64,000 nucleotides of DNA from JBFMEX01 sp040752215 (GCA_040752215.1 JBFMEX010000103.1:3041-67040); one strand, 5' to 3'. Positions 25,570 through 34,655 are shown, counted from the first letter of the stretch. A program made the numbers and translations. Notes: generated by a model not told the origin, from the sequence alone.

Positions 25570-27000
25570 ATGGCCCGCCCGCTCACCCCACCCACTGCCG
25601 ATGCCATCCGCCGCCTCGCCCTGATCGTCGGCGCGGAGCACGCGCTCGTAGACCCCGCCACCCAGGCGCCCTACCTCCACGAATGGCGCGAGCGCTACGT
25701 CGGCCGCACGCCGTTGGTGCTCCGTCCCGGCTCGACGGAGGAGGTCGCCCAGATCCTCCGCCTCGCCAGCGAGCAGCGCATCGGCGTCGTCCCGCAGAGC
25801 GGCAACACCGGCCTCGTCGGCGGCCAGATCCCGTTCGAGGAGCCGCGCGACGTCGTGCTCTCGCTCGCCCGTCTGAAGCGCATCCGCGCGGTCGATCCCG
25901 CCGGCTCATTCCTCGTTGCCGAGGCCGGCGTCACGCTCGCCGAAGTGCAGGCCGCGGCCGAGCGCGCGGGCCGCCTGTTCCCGCTGTCGATGGCATCCGA
26001 GGGCAGCGCCTGCATCGGCGGCAACCTCGCCACAAATGCCGGCGGCGTCGGCGTGCTCGCGTACGGCAGCGCGCGCCGCCTCGCGCTCGGGCTCGAGGTG
26101 GTGCTGGCCGACGGGCGCGTGTGGGACGGGCTGCGCACACTCGCGAAGGACAACACCGGCTACGACCTGCGCGACCTCTTCATCGGCTCGGAAGGCACGC
26201 TCGGCATCATCACCGCCGCGGCGCTCAAGCTGTTCCCCCGCCCGGCCGAGCAGGCGACCGCGTTCGCCGGTCTCGACGACCTCGAATCCGTGCTGGCGCT
26301 GTTCCGCCTCGCCGAGGACAGCGCCGGCGACGACCTGACCGCGTTCGAGTTCCTGCCACGCCGAGGGATGGAGTTCCTTGCCCGTCACCTTCCCGGCGCC
26401 CGCGCGCCGCTCGCCGAGGATTACAACTGGCTCGTGCTCGCCGAGATTTCCGGCCGCCGCGCCGACGGCATGGCCGCCGCACGCCTCGAGGCGGTGCTGG
26501 CGGAAGCGGCCGAACGCGGCATCGTCCGTGACGCGGCGATCGCCTCATCGCTCGCCCAGGCGGCCGAGTTCTGGCGCCTGCGCGAGGCGATGTCGGAGAT
26601 GCAGAAGCCCGAGGGCGGCAGCATCAAGCACGACGTCTCGGTGCCGATCGGGCTCATTCCACAGTTCATCACCCGTGCCGACGCGCTCGTCGCGCGGATC
26701 TGCCCCGGCGCGCGCCCGGTGCCGTTCGGCCACTTCGGCGACGGCAACGTGCACTACAACGTCTCCCAGCCGGTCGGCATGGAAAAGGCGCGCTTCCTCG
26801 CGCTATGGGAGGAGATGCAGGCCGCGGTGCACGGCCTCGTCACCGAGCTGGGCGGCTCGATCTCCGCCGAGCACGGCATCGGCCGCATGAAGCGGGACGA
26901 GCTCGTCCGCTTCAAGAGCCCGGTTGAGCTCGACCTGATGCGCCGCGTGAAAGCCGCCCTCGATCCCGACGGCATTCTCAATCCCGGCAAGGTGGTGTGA
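25570..27000 (+). CDS. FAD-linked oxidase of the GlcD / D-2-hydroxyglutarate dehydrogenase family
   Basis: A 476-residue flavoprotein. The FAD_binding_4 domain (about 40-220) shows V-V-P-Q-S-G-N-T-G-L-V-G-G-Q and G-G-N-L-A-T-N-A-G-G-V-G-V-L-A-Y-G; the C-terminal oxidase domain ends with V-P-F-G-H-F-G-D-G-N-V-H-Y-N and G-G-S-I-S-A-E-H-G-I-G-R-M-K, the substrate and metal-binding His motifs. Members oxidise D-2-hydroxy acids (glycolate, D-lactate, D-2-hydroxyglutarate) and pass electrons to a flavoprotein or quinone. The substrate is not decidable. The ATG at 25570 matches family starts; the frame upstream overlaps the Sua5 gene. Confidence 0.93.
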   Translation: MARPLTPPTADAIRRLALIVGAEHALVDPATQAPYLHEWRERYVGRTPLVLRPGSTEEVAQILRLASEQRIGVVPQSGNTGLVGGQIPFEEPRDVVLSLARLKRIRAVDPAGSFLVAEAGVTLAEVQAAAERAGRLFPLSMASEGSACIGGNLATNAGGVGVLAYGSARRLALGLEVVLADGRVWDGLRTLAKDNTGYDLRDLFIGSEGTLGIITAAALKLFPRPAEQATAFAGLDDLESVLALFRLAEDSAGDDLTAFEFLPRRGMEFLARHLPGARAPLAEDYNWLVLAEISGRRADGMAAARLEAVLAEAAERGIVRDAAIASSLAQAAEFWRLREAMSEMQKPEGGSIKHDVSVPIGLIPQFITRADALVARICPGARPVPFGHFGDGNVHYNVSQPVGMEKARFLALWEEMQAAVHGLVTELGGSISAEHGIGRMKRDELVRFKSPVELDLMRRVKAALDPDGILNPGKVV

Positions 27001-27072
27001 GCGCGCGCCGCTCGCGCGACCCGTCCCTCGGGTGAGGGGAGAAGCGGGTGCCGCAAGCTCCGAGGAGCGCGA

Positions 27073-27990
27073 TCAGAACCGCACGGTCAATCCCGTAACC
27101 GGTCCGTGCTGCACGGCGTCGTAGTCGTACCGCCTATTGCCTGCGCCTTGCGAATAGTCGACGGACAGCGCCCGATAGCCGAGATAGCCGTCGATGGCAT
27201 AGCGCTCGGTCACGCACATCTGGAAGCTGTAGGTCGCCAGGGCCTGCCAAGTGAACTCGCTACCGGCACCGAAGCCGCCGATGTCCGCGCGCACCAAAAG
27301 AGATTGCCCCGGCGCAAGGTCGTGACGCAAGCGTGCGCCGATGAACGGATCCACCCAATCGACCGATCCGGACTTTGCCGTCACGCGCGCACCCGACCTG
27401 GTCAGGTCCACGACGCCGAGCGGCCCCGTGATCGCGAGCGTGGCGTTGAGCGCGGCGGAGACATTCGCCTCCTGATGCCAATACCGCCCACCGGCCAGCA
27501 AATCGATCGCGGAGCGCCCGGCCGAACCCGCAGGTCCGCTCGACCACACCTCATAGCCCGCACCGAGCTCGATCGTCGCCTGCTCGTAGTCGGCTTCGAT
27601 CCGGCCGCCGAGCGCGAGCGTGGCGAAACGGCCCTGCACCGACTTGGCGAATTCGGCCGAGCCGGCGAGCTTCGTGTAGAGAATGTCGTTGAACAGGCTG
27701 AATCGGCCGTTGCGTGCCTCGGCGTAGCTCATCCAAATCGGCAGTGTGGACCAGTCGAGTGCATCGATGGTCTGATCGGGGCTCACATCGATTTCCAGTG
27801 GGCGCCCGCGGACGGTCAAGTCCCCCTTGATCCACGCCAGCCATCCGTAGGTGGTGAACTCGAACGTCCAAGGACTGTGGCCGGCGGGCCGTGTCTCGAC
27901 GATACCACCAAGGTCCGCGCTGGAGGCCGGCGCAGCGCCGGCGATCACGAACAAGGCCCCCAAGACCGAAGCGACACGGCGCGTTCTCAT
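27073..27990 (-). CDS. outer-membrane beta-barrel protein
   Basis: A 305-residue exported protein. A signal peptide with R-T-R-R n-region is followed by cleavage near S-S-A-D. The mature part alternates hydrophobic and polar residues in strands of 9-12 residues, is rich in Tyr, Trp and Gly, and ends V-R-F, the terminal Phe typical of BAM-dependent barrels. It resembles the general class of alphaproteobacterial outer-membrane proteins with a W-T-F-E-F-T-T-Y-G-W first strand; no function is known. It stands alone next to a long gene-free stretch. Confidence 0.75.
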   Translation of the reverse strand: MRTRRVASVLGALFVIAGAAPASSADLGGIVETRPAGHSPWTFEFTTYGWLAWIKGDLTVRGRPLEIDVSPDQTIDALDWSTLPIWMSYAEARNGRFSLFNDILYTKLAGSAEFAKSVQGRFATLALGGRIEADYEQATIELGAGYEVWSSGPAGSAGRSAIDLLAGGRYWHQEANVSAALNATLAITGPLGVVDLTRSGARVTAKSGSVDWVDPFIGARLRHDLAPGQSLLVRADIGGFGAGSEFTWQALATYSFQMCVTERYAIDGYLGYRALSVDYSQGAGNRRYDYDAVQHGPVTGLTVRF

Positions 27991-28965
27991 TTCAAAGTCC
28001 CCAGTCTGAGCAACGTAGGTAGCTGCTTCGCCTGTTGTGGGCCGGTTGCTGCAAACCTAAATAGCGATACCAAGATCTGATCGTCCAATCCGATGCGCCG
28101 AAGCAACATCTCCACACAATTCATAGGCTCAGCACCCAAACAGTTGCCGGAAGCCTTCGCTGCTTTCATCGGTGCGGCGGTGCCTGTGGGTTCTCTCAGC
28201 TGCATGCGAAGGCGGGTCAAGGTCGGTTGCGCCGCCGGCGCCCGAGGTGTTCGTGCCCGGCCTCACCGCGCGGCCGTCTGCGCGTGATGGAAGCGCTTCG
28301 CCAGCCGCGCTCCCTCTGGCGCGAAGCGCTTAGGCTACCTCGTGCCGTGCGCCGTCCGAGTGGATGGGTCGAGAGACTGTTGGCCCCTGGCGTCACGCAC
28401 CCTTCCTCTGGTCGCGGTGGAGCATCTGCCTTGGCTCTGAGCACAGGGCGAGCGACGGTTGGCGCATGGCCATTGTCCGCTCCCTCCGCCGACGATACCT
28501 CGCGCCACACGCGCCCCTATCCCCGCCCCTCATTCCCGCCCCTACACTGCGCCGATCCCGCCGCACACGAAGGGCTCGGGTTTCGTGCTGGGAAGCCGGG
28601 AGCGGCAGGGAGCGCGACGGACCGCCTGGATGCGTCAGCTCGTCCAGGGGAATGTCTGCCGGCCGCGAGCGAGACGCGGCTCAACTTCCGTTCCGATGCG
28701 CGGAAGGATGGCGGTGTCGACGGTTCGCAGAGGGGGCCCACCCCCGTCTCGCGTGATGGGGCGGTGGGTGCCGCATCATCAAAGAATACCGAGGCCTCGC
28801 CGCCCCATCCCCGCGGCCCGCGCCGCACTGTCCGCCCCAACTCGCGGTGCTCCGCCGCCGTCGAGACGATTGCGCGCGCGTGCTCGATTGGTGCTCGGGG
28901 CAAAGCTGCCGCTACCATTCCGGACCATGACGCGCGGCCGGCTCGTAGCCCGCCGATCCGCCCCC
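27991..28965. other. 975-bp stretch without a supported gene
   Basis: The first 200 bases are visibly poorer in G+C than the rest of the window; the remainder is GC-rich. The long frames here are Arg/Pro/Ala-rich shadow translations with no start signal or motif. One clear inverted repeat is present at 28291-28331. I see no tRNA, transposase remnant or tandem repeat. Confidence 0.5.
28291..28331. repeat. hairpin in the gene-free region
   Basis: AAGCGCTTCG-CCAG (28291-28304) pairs with CTGG-CG-CGAAGCGCTT (28316-28331) across an 11-base loop with a two-base bulge. No T-tract follows, so it is not an obvious intrinsic terminator. Confidence 0.5.
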
Positions 28966-29778
28966 TCACCACACCCCGCGCGCGAGGCCGTTGAATACGT
29001 AGCGCCAAAGCGTCGGCGGGAACCAGTGCGGGGTCGCGCGCACCGCAACGGGCCGCGGCGAAAGGTGCCCCGCGCGGGCGTCGTCGATCGCGCGGGCGAG
29101 CAGCGGCAAGGCGTGCGCGGCCTGCAGGTAAGGATGGCTGGTGATGGTGTCGTCGGCACCGATCGCGACCCGCGCCTGATAGAGCACCGCGCCGGTGTCG
29201 ACGCCCTTGTCGACGAGGTGGATGGTGACCCCGGCGTTCTCCGGCTCGCCCTGCGCCAGAGCCCAGTAGGCCGGCGTCTGGCCGCGATAGGCCGGCGTGA
29301 TGCCGGCGTGATAGTTGATGAACGGCGCCGATACCGCCGCCAGCGTCTCCTGCGACAGCACCCGCGTGCCATAGACGGCGACGACCTCGGGCGCGAGGCG
29401 GGCGAGCAGCGCGCGCGTCTGCGGTGCGTTGACGGTCGCCACCGTCACATGGACGAGGTGCGGGCTCGGCGACGGCTCGAGCCCGTGAGCGGCGATGATC
29501 CGATCGACCCGCGGCTTGCGGAGCCGCCACAGCGCCCTCTCGAGACGCGCGAAGGCCACCTGTCCCGCGGCGCGCAGCCAGCCGACGCGGCGCACGCGTC
29601 GCGCCAGTATCGTCCAGCGGTCCTCCGGCATCTCCTCGATGACCGTCAGCGCGCCGATCCGCGCGGCGAGGCCGTTGGCGACGATCCAGCCGAGCGGCCC
29701 GCCGGCCATCAGCAGGACGACGCCACCTTTCGGCATTGGCACTTGCACCGTCGACACGGCCGATCCCACGCGCAGCAT
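28966..29778 (-). CDS. formyltransferase-family protein (Fmt-like catalytic domain)
   Basis: A 270-residue protein with the 10-formyl-THF transferase fold. The catalytic triad is visible: Asn and His in F-I-N-Y-H-A-G-I-T-P-A-Y-R-G and Asp in H-L-V-D-K-G-V-D-T-G-A. The first about 100 residues are a Rossmann-like lead-in (G-G-V-V-L-L-M-A-G-G-P-L-G). It is too short and divergent to be methionyl-tRNA formyltransferase, which has a C-terminal OB domain; relatives formylate sugar amines or other amino groups. ATG codons at 29778 and 29736 are both possible. The neighbouring genes do not suggest a substrate. Confidence 0.83.
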   Translation of the reverse strand: MLRVGSAVSTVQVPMPKGGVVLLMAGGPLGWIVANGLAARIGALTVIEEMPEDRWTILARRVRRVGWLRAAGQVAFARLERALWRLRKPRVDRIIAAHGLEPSPSPHLVHVTVATVNAPQTRALLARLAPEVVAVYGTRVLSQETLAAVSAPFINYHAGITPAYRGQTPAYWALAQGEPENAGVTIHLVDKGVDTGAVLYQARVAIGADDTITSHPYLQAAHALPLLARAIDDARAGHLSPRPVAVRATPHWFPPTLWRYVFNGLARGVW

Positions 29779-29909
29779 GCCCCGGTTTGAGACACCGGAA
29801 CAGCGATTGCGTGAAGAGTGGCAAGGCTCGTGCCGAGCCCGGTCCGTGAGACGGCCCCCCCTCGACCCGATCGGGCCGCTGCGACACCGATGCCGCCGGG
29901 CGCCTCGAT

Positions 29910-30602
29910 TCATCGCAGCCCGGCGGCGGCGAACGCTGGCCGGCAGACGTGGTGCGGGAGCTCGGCCTCGATCTCCAGCAGGATATCGTCGCTGACCAAC
30001 GGGATGAGAGCACTCATTCCCCACCGCGACCGATGCACCACGCCGTTCGCCACCAGCCGAGCGGGGCGCGCCGGCTCCACTCCTCCAGAGGTGGTCCGCG
30101 GGCAGGAGAGCGCATAGTCCAAACTGATCGGCCGCACGACCCCGCGCAACTCGAGATTGCCCACCAGCCGGCCCTTGCCGCTGCCGCTCGGCTCGATGCT
30201 GGTGCTGTCGAAGGTCATCGTCGGATGTGCGTCTGCATCGAGCAGATCGGTCGAACGCAGCCGATCGTCCCGGATCGCCAGTCCGGTGTCGACCGAGCCC
30301 GTCCTCGCGACCACTCGCACACGCTGGCTCGTCGCGAACGGTGGATCGAGGACGATCTCGCCACGGACGTCGTGGAACCGTCCCGCCACGCGCCACATGC
30401 CGGCCGTCACCACCTGAAACGCAATCCGCAATTGCCGGCCATCGAGCTCGACCACCGGCTCGCCCGAGGCGGCGCCGGGCGACCCGCAGGCGAGGACGAC
30501 CGCCAGCAGCACCTGCCCGCCACGGCGCCGGCGCACCTGCGCACACGGCACGGCCAGCCGCCGGCGCCGGCCGTCAATGCGACTCGACACGATACGTCGC
30601 AT
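29910..30602 (-). CDS. YceI-family periplasmic lipid-binding protein
   Basis: About 230 residues from the ATG at 30602, with a basic n-region and hydrophobic core ending A-A-S-G near residue 47; a GTG at 30536 would give a tidier signal peptide. The mature part is the YceI lipocalin-like barrel: M-W-R-V-A-G-R-F-H-D-V-R-G, T-M-T-F-D-S-T-S-I, G-N-L-E-L-R-G-V-V-R-P-I, and R-S-R-W-G-M near the end. Family members bind isoprenoids or fatty amides and often sit with cytochromes. Here the start overlaps the end of the cytochrome c' gene by 29 bases if ATG 30602 is used, implying coupling. Confidence 0.8.
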   Translation of the reverse strand: MRRIVSSRIDGRRRRLAVPCAQVRRRRGGQVLLAVVLACGSPGAASGEPVVELDGRQLRIAFQVVTAGMWRVAGRFHDVRGEIVLDPPFATSQRVRVVARTGSVDTGLAIRDDRLRSTDLLDADAHPTMTFDSTSIEPSGSGKGRLVGNLELRGVVRPISLDYALSCPRTTSGGVEPARPARLVANGVVHRSRWGMSALIPLVSDDILLEIEAELPHHVCRPAFAAAGLR

Positions 30603-31047
30603 GGCACGCGGAGCAGTTGGCGAGGACCTGACCCAGCCTCTCGAGCAATTCCTTTCTCGTGGCCGCCCGAGCCGCGGCATCGGCCAGCGCGTCGAACCGC
30701 TGATGCGTGTCGAGACCCAGCAGCGTGAACTGGGGCGGCAGCTTCGCCGCCGAGAGCAGCGAAACGTCCTTGACCGCGCCCATTCCGGCTTCGCGGGCAC
30801 TCTTCGCCGCACGATCGACCTTGCCCGTGGCGATCGCATCGACGATCTCCTGCGTGCTCTGCAGATACGTGCGCATGCCCGAGCGCAGGTGGTCGCGCTC
30901 GGCGGCGGAGAGCGCAATCGCCTCGCGCGACTCGGCCCCACCGATCGACGCAACCGGCGGGGTCTGGCAGGCGGTCAGAGAGAGTGCCGCGATAGCTGCG
31001 AGCCACCGGACGCGGCATCGCATTCGGGCGTGTCTGCTTCGCGGCAT
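30574..31047 (-). CDS. cytochrome c'/c556-type lipoprotein
   Basis: About 157 residues. The signal peptide ends in a lipobox (L-S-L-T-A-C, residues about 21-26), so the protein should be lipid-anchored on the periplasmic side. The mature chain is predicted all-helical, and the only haem site, N-C-S-A-C-H-A-T-Y-R, lies ten residues from the C-terminus, as in the four-helix cytochromes c' and c556. The ATG at 31047 is preceded by a G-rich tract; one at 31023 is also possible, and a 28-codon longer frame lacks support. It pairs with the overlapping YceI gene downstream, a common association (cytochrome b561-YceI-type modules), though no cytochrome b is present. Confidence 0.8.
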   Translation of the reverse strand: MPRSRHARMRCRVRWLAAIAALSLTACQTPPVASIGGAESREAIALSAAERDHLRSGMRTYLQSTQEIVDAIATGKVDRAAKSAREAGMGAVKDVSLLSAAKLPPQFTLLGLDTHQRFDALADAAARAATRKELLERLGQVLANCSACHATYRVESH

Positions 31048-31280
31048 CGTTCGGCTCGCCCCCCGGTGCGATTCTCCCACAGCGAGGGAACCGCGCGACG
31101 GCGCTCGCGCGAATCCACCGCCATCGCCCACGATTGATCCGTGAGATCACCGCCCGCCCATGACTTGGGATAAGTGCAAGACGGTTCGCACCGGCCTGTT
31201 GCCGCCGGGCCACCCTGGGTCGTCGAACGGCCGCGGCAACGCTCGAGACTCCAAGAGGCCGACGGCCCTGCGCCCATGCC

Positions 31281-31529
31281 CTATGCCGAGCCCACCGGCG
31301 CAATCGAGCGCATCTGCTCGATGAGCATTCCGCAAGTGGCCCTGCTATCGGCCTTGAAGCGGGCAGGCAGACGGGTGCGAATCGCCGCGACCAGTCGTTG
31401 CCACGCGGCAATGGCGGCATCGCCAATCCCCGCGCCATGGGTCTCATGAAACAATGTCACTATTTCACGGTCGAGCGCCTCGCGCTCCACCCACGCCCGG
31501 CGCTCGGCCCCGGACATTGTCTGGCTCAT
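31281..31529 (-). CDS. 82-residue hypothetical protein downstream of the Zur-like gene
   Basis: A helical, soluble protein with a balanced amino-acid composition (W-V-E-R-E-A-L-D-R-E-I-V-T-L-F-H-E-T-H and A-A-W-Q-R-L-V-A-A-I-R-T-R-L) and one Cys, unlike the shadow frames nearby. No family is recognised. It starts 37 bases after the Zur-like gene in the same direction and may be cotranscribed. No good Shine-Dalgarno sequence was found; an internal ATG at 31517 is an alternative start. Confidence 0.5.
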   Translation of the reverse strand: MSQTMSGAERRAWVEREALDREIVTLFHETHGAGIGDAAIAAWQRLVAAIRTRLPARFKADSRATCGMLIEQMRSIAPVGSA

Positions 31530-31566
31530 GACATCGTCTGGTCGAGGAAGGCGGGCCTCGGCCGGA

Positions 31567-31974
31567 TCACCCCGCCGCGCGGCAGGCGGCGCAGCGGCCG
31601 CGGAGCTCGAGCGTCATCTGGCGGACGGCGAAATCGTTGCGGTCGGCCCAGCCTGCAAGACGCTCGATCGCTTTCGGCTCGTCGAACTCGGTCACGGCGC
31701 CGCACCCTTCGCAGATGGCGAACACCGCAGCGCCGTGGTGCCCGATCTGGCAACAGGCAACGAATGCATTGAGGGACTCGAGCCGATGCGCTTGGCCCTG
31801 GGCGATCAGTCGGTCGAGCGCCCGGTAGACCGTCTGCGGCGCCAGCACGGCACGGTCGCGCAAACGGTCGATGATCTCGTAGGCGCTGACAGGGCGTCCT
31901 GCCCGCTGCAGGGCCTCGACGATCATCCGGTCCTGCTCGGGGGCCGGGCGGCGTTTGCGGGTTGTGTCGGCCAC
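31567..31974 (-). CDS. zur: Fur-family transcriptional regulator, Zur-like
   Basis: 135 residues from a GTG with AGGAG nine bases upstream, the usual Fur-family length. The winged-helix part (residues 18-75) shows Y-E-I-I-D-R-L, L-A-P-Q-T-V-Y-R-A-L-D-R-L and the D-H-like L-E-S-L-N-A-F-V-A-C. The dimerisation part carries the structural zinc pairs C-E-G-C and C-A-A-C, and a G-H-H-G-A-A-V-F-A-I block for regulatory metal. The pattern fits Zur (zinc uptake regulator) better than Fur or PerR. It is divergent from rplY across 208 bases; no zinc-transport gene is in the window. Confidence 0.82.
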   Translation of the reverse strand: MADTTRKRRPAPEQDRMIVEALQRAGRPVSAYEIIDRLRDRAVLAPQTVYRALDRLIAQGQAHRLESLNAFVACCQIGHHGAAVFAICEGCGAVTEFDEPKAIERLAGWADRNDFAVRQMTLELRGRCAACRAAG

Positions 31975-32182
31975 GCTTTGCGGCTCCTGTACCTGCTGGA
32001 TGCTTGGCGGACCGGCGTCCCGGCCGGTGCCTGTCCCGGCCGGCGGCGAGTTGCCAACCGAGGCCCGCCCCACTATAAGGCGGCCATCTCAAGCAATCCG
32101 CGTGAGACCGCCCCGGCACCCTTGGAGGCCGGAAGCGGATGTTGGGGCCTATTTGGCCCTGTTCGACTCTGGAGATCAAGCC

Positions 32183-32920
32183 ATGGCCCAGCAGCTTACC
32201 GAGCTTGCCGCCACGGCGCGCCCGCGTGCCGGCAAGGGGGCCGCACGCCAAGCCCGTCGTGAAGGCAAGGTTCCCGCCGTGATCTACGGCGACAACCAGC
32301 CGCCCGAGACCATCTCGCTCGACTACAACGAGCTGTGGAAACAGGTCCTCAAGGGCCATTTCACGTCGACCGTTTTCGACATCAAGGTCGACGGCAAGTT
32401 GCACCGCGTGATCCCGCGCGACGTGCAGTTCGATCCGGTCAGGGATCTGCCGATCCACGTCGACCTGCTGCGCATCGGCAAGGACGGCGTGATCCGCGTC
32501 GCCGTGCCGGTCAAGTTCGTCAACGAGGCGCTGTCGCCGGGCTTGAAGCGCGGCGGCGTGCTCAACATCGTGCGCCACGATGTCGAAGTGTACTGTCCCT
32601 ACGACCGCATCCCGGCGGCGTTCGAGATCAACCTCGAGGGCATGCAGATCGGCCGCTCGATCCATATCTCCGCCATCACCATGCCGGACGGGGTCCGCCC
32701 GGTCATCCAGGGCCGCGACTTCACCATCGCCACCATCGCCGGCGCGGTGAAGGTCGAGGAGGAGGCACCGGCCGCCGAGGCTGCGGCCGCTGCCCCGGCT
32801 CCCGCCGCAGCCGCCGGCAAGGCCGCTGCCCCGGCCCCAGGCGCCAAGGCCGCCGCGGCTCCGGCTGCCGGAGCCAAGGCCGCCGCACCGGCTGCCAAGG
32901 CCGGCGGCGGAAAGAAGTAA
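32183..32920 (+). CDS. rplY: 50S ribosomal protein L25 (long, CTC-type)
   Basis: A 245-residue protein. Residues 1-95 are the 5S-rRNA-binding L25 domain (R-A-G-K-G-A-A-R-Q-A-R-R-E-G-K-V-P-A-V-I-Y-G), residues 100-190 the TL5-type C-terminal beta domain (H-V-D-L-L-R-I). The last 55 residues are an Ala/Pro/Lys repeat tail (K-A-A-A-P-A-x-G-A motifs) as in other Hyphomicrobiales. GGAGA lies 7 bases before the ATG at 32183; the longer frame is not supported. pth follows after 54 bases, and the rplY-pth-ychF order is the usual one. Confidence 0.96.
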   Translation: MAQQLTELAATARPRAGKGAARQARREGKVPAVIYGDNQPPETISLDYNELWKQVLKGHFTSTVFDIKVDGKLHRVIPRDVQFDPVRDLPIHVDLLRIGKDGVIRVAVPVKFVNEALSPGLKRGGVLNIVRHDVEVYCPYDRIPAAFEINLEGMQIGRSIHISAITMPDGVRPVIQGRDFTIATIAGAVKVEEEAPAAEAAAAAPAPAAAAGKAAAPAPGAKAAAAPAAGAKAAAPAAKAGGGKK

Positions 32921-32974
32921 GCTCGCGCGGGCGGGGTGGCCTGCCATCCCGCCTGCCGCTCCGGGACCGGTGTC

Positions 32975-33709
32975 ATGAAGCTGCTCGTCGGCCTCGGCAA
33001 TCCCGGAGAGCGCTACGCCAGGAACCGGCACAACGTCGGCTTCATGGCCATCGAGCGTATCGCCGAGCGCCACCGCATCGGACCTTGGAAGCGGAAGTTC
33101 CAGGGCTACGCCGCCGACGGCGAGATCGCCGGCGAGCGCGTGCTGCTGCTGAAGCCAGACACCTACATGAACGAGAGCGGACGCTCGGTTGGCGAGGCCG
33201 CGCGCTTTCTCAAGATTCCGCTCGCCGACATCGTCGTACTGTACGATGAGATCGACCTCGCGCCCGGCAAGCTCAAGGTCAAGACCGGCGGCGGCAACGC
33301 CGGCCACAACGGCCTGCGCTCCATCTCCCAGCACGTCGGCAACGACTACCAGCGGGTGCGCATCGGCATCGGCCATCCCGGCGACAAGGCGCTCGTTGCC
33401 AACTACGTGCTCGCCGACTTCGCCAAGGCCGAGGCGGCGTGGCTCGAGCCACTGCTCGACGCGATCGCCGACAGCGCCGACCGCCTCGCCAGCGGCGATG
33501 CCGCCCGCTTCCTGACCGACGTCGCGCGCAAGGTCGGCGCCGCCGGCGAGCCGCCCGGGCAGGAGCCGCCTGCGCGTACCCGGCCCGTTCCCGAGGCCAA
33601 GTCCGCCGCCGGTCCGCGCCACCCCGCCGGCGAGCGCGACGCCAAGCGCAAGGGCGCTCTCGCCGCCAACCTGGAGCGATGGCTGAAGGGCCGCGGCAGC
33701 GGCGAGTGA
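32975..33709 (+). CDS. pth: peptidyl-tRNA hydrolase
   Basis: A 244-residue cytosolic esterase that frees tRNA from peptidyl-tRNA dropped by the ribosome. Seen: L-L-V-G-L-G-N-P-G-E-R-Y-A-R-N-R-H-N-V-G-F (catalytic His), K-P-D-T-Y-M-N-E-S-G, and the D-E-I-D-L-A-P-G-K-L-K-V-K-x-G-G-G-N-A-G-H-N-G-L-R-S signature. The catalytic domain ends near 190; the extra 50 residues form a basic Pro-rich tail ending in a predicted helix (L-A-A-N-L-E-R-W-L-K), as often in Hyphomicrobiales. Transcribed with rplY. Confidence 0.96.
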   Translation: MKLLVGLGNPGERYARNRHNVGFMAIERIAERHRIGPWKRKFQGYAADGEIAGERVLLLKPDTYMNESGRSVGEAARFLKIPLADIVVLYDEIDLAPGKLKVKTGGGNAGHNGLRSISQHVGNDYQRVRIGIGHPGDKALVANYVLADFAKAEAAWLEPLLDAIADSADRLASGDAARFLTDVARKVGAAGEPPGQEPPARTRPVPEAKSAAGPRHPAGERDAKRKGALAANLERWLKGRGSGE

Positions 33710-33795
33710 CGTCGAGCGGGCCGTCCCGGCACTCGCGCATCGGCATGGATGCCGCGCGGTTTGCGCGCCGTTCGGCCGCGAGGTAATGAGGCCCA

Positions 33796-34572
33796 GTGCA
33801 GGCGACGGACGCGCCTCTGCCAATCCAGGCACGGAGCCCCACCACGGTGCCAGCGTCGAACCTAGAGATCGATCCGGCTCAGCGACGGGGCGCCGCGCCG
33901 GCGGCAACGCTCGTCGTGATCGCGTCGCTCGCCTATGTCGCCGCCGTCGCCTGCTGGATCGCCCACGACGTGTGGGCCGGCCGCGTCGCCCGCCAGCTTG
34001 CCGTACTCCGCGATGCGCCGATCGTCCCGCTCGGCACCAACGCCGTCATGTATCGGATCGGCGCCGCCGACGGCGTCGGCAATCGCGCCGCATTCGAGCT
34101 CATCCTCGCACGGCGCCCCGTGCAATGGGCCGCGGGCAGCGCCGACCGCCTCGCCCATGCCGACACGATCCTGCCCGGCCGTGCGCTCGGCGGCCTCGCC
34201 ACGGCGGAGGTCCGCGAGCGGCTCGCCGCCGCCCGGCATCTCTACGCGATCGGCATCGCCGGAGAGGAGGGCGCGCCGGCGGAGGCGCTCTACTTGGCCG
34301 GTCAGCGCGCGCGCCAGACCGCACTATGGCTAGCCGCAATCGTCCCGGGCGGGGCACCGATCGACATGCTCAACTTCGGCCGGACCATCGAAAGCTGCGT
34401 GGCCTGCACCACGGCCGACGTCACGTGGGAGCGGCCGGTCGCCGTCGCCGCCGTCACCGCGAGCGCCCCCGGCACCGACCTCGCCGAGGCGCTGGCGGCG
34501 GCGATGGGCAGCGTCCGCAACGTGCCGCCGCCAGCCACCTACTCGGCGTTCGCCGTCACACGCCACCGATGA
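33796..34572 (+). CDS. single-span membrane protein of unknown function
   Basis: A 258-residue frame from a GTG at 33796, or 241 residues from the GTG at 33847. One membrane helix (residues about 38-60) is followed by a soluble domain of about 195 residues with L-Y-A-I-G-I-A-G-E-E-G-A, L-Y-L-A-G-Q-R-A-R-Q and a C-V-A-C pair in R-T-I-E-S-C-V-A-C-T-T. The topology suggests a periplasmic domain with a possible disulfide. I do not recognise it. It lies between pth and ychF, 86 and 83 bases from each, and may share their transcript. Confidence 0.6.
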   Translation: MQATDAPLPIQARSPTTVPASNLEIDPAQRRGAAPAATLVVIASLAYVAAVACWIAHDVWAGRVARQLAVLRDAPIVPLGTNAVMYRIGAADGVGNRAAFELILARRPVQWAAGSADRLAHADTILPGRALGGLATAEVRERLAAARHLYAIGIAGEEGAPAEALYLAGQRARQTALWLAAIVPGGAPIDMLNFGRTIESCVACTTADVTWERPVAVAAVTASAPGTDLAEALAAAMGSVRNVPPPATYSAFAVTRHR

Positions 34573-34655
34573 GGCCACGGCGCGCCACCTGTCCCATTGA
34601 TCGGCACCGCAGGGCGGTGTAGCCCACTCTCCAAAATACGGAGAAAGAACGGATC

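Noticed and set aside
28227..28994. 255-codon frame in the gene-free region
   Set aside because: Arg/Pro/Ala/Ser-rich with no domain, and overlaps the end of the formyltransferase gene in antisense.
31526..33907. 793-codon minus-strand frame over the Zur-like, rplY and pth genes
   Set aside because: It is antisense to rplY and pth, which have unambiguous family motifs; a shadow frame.
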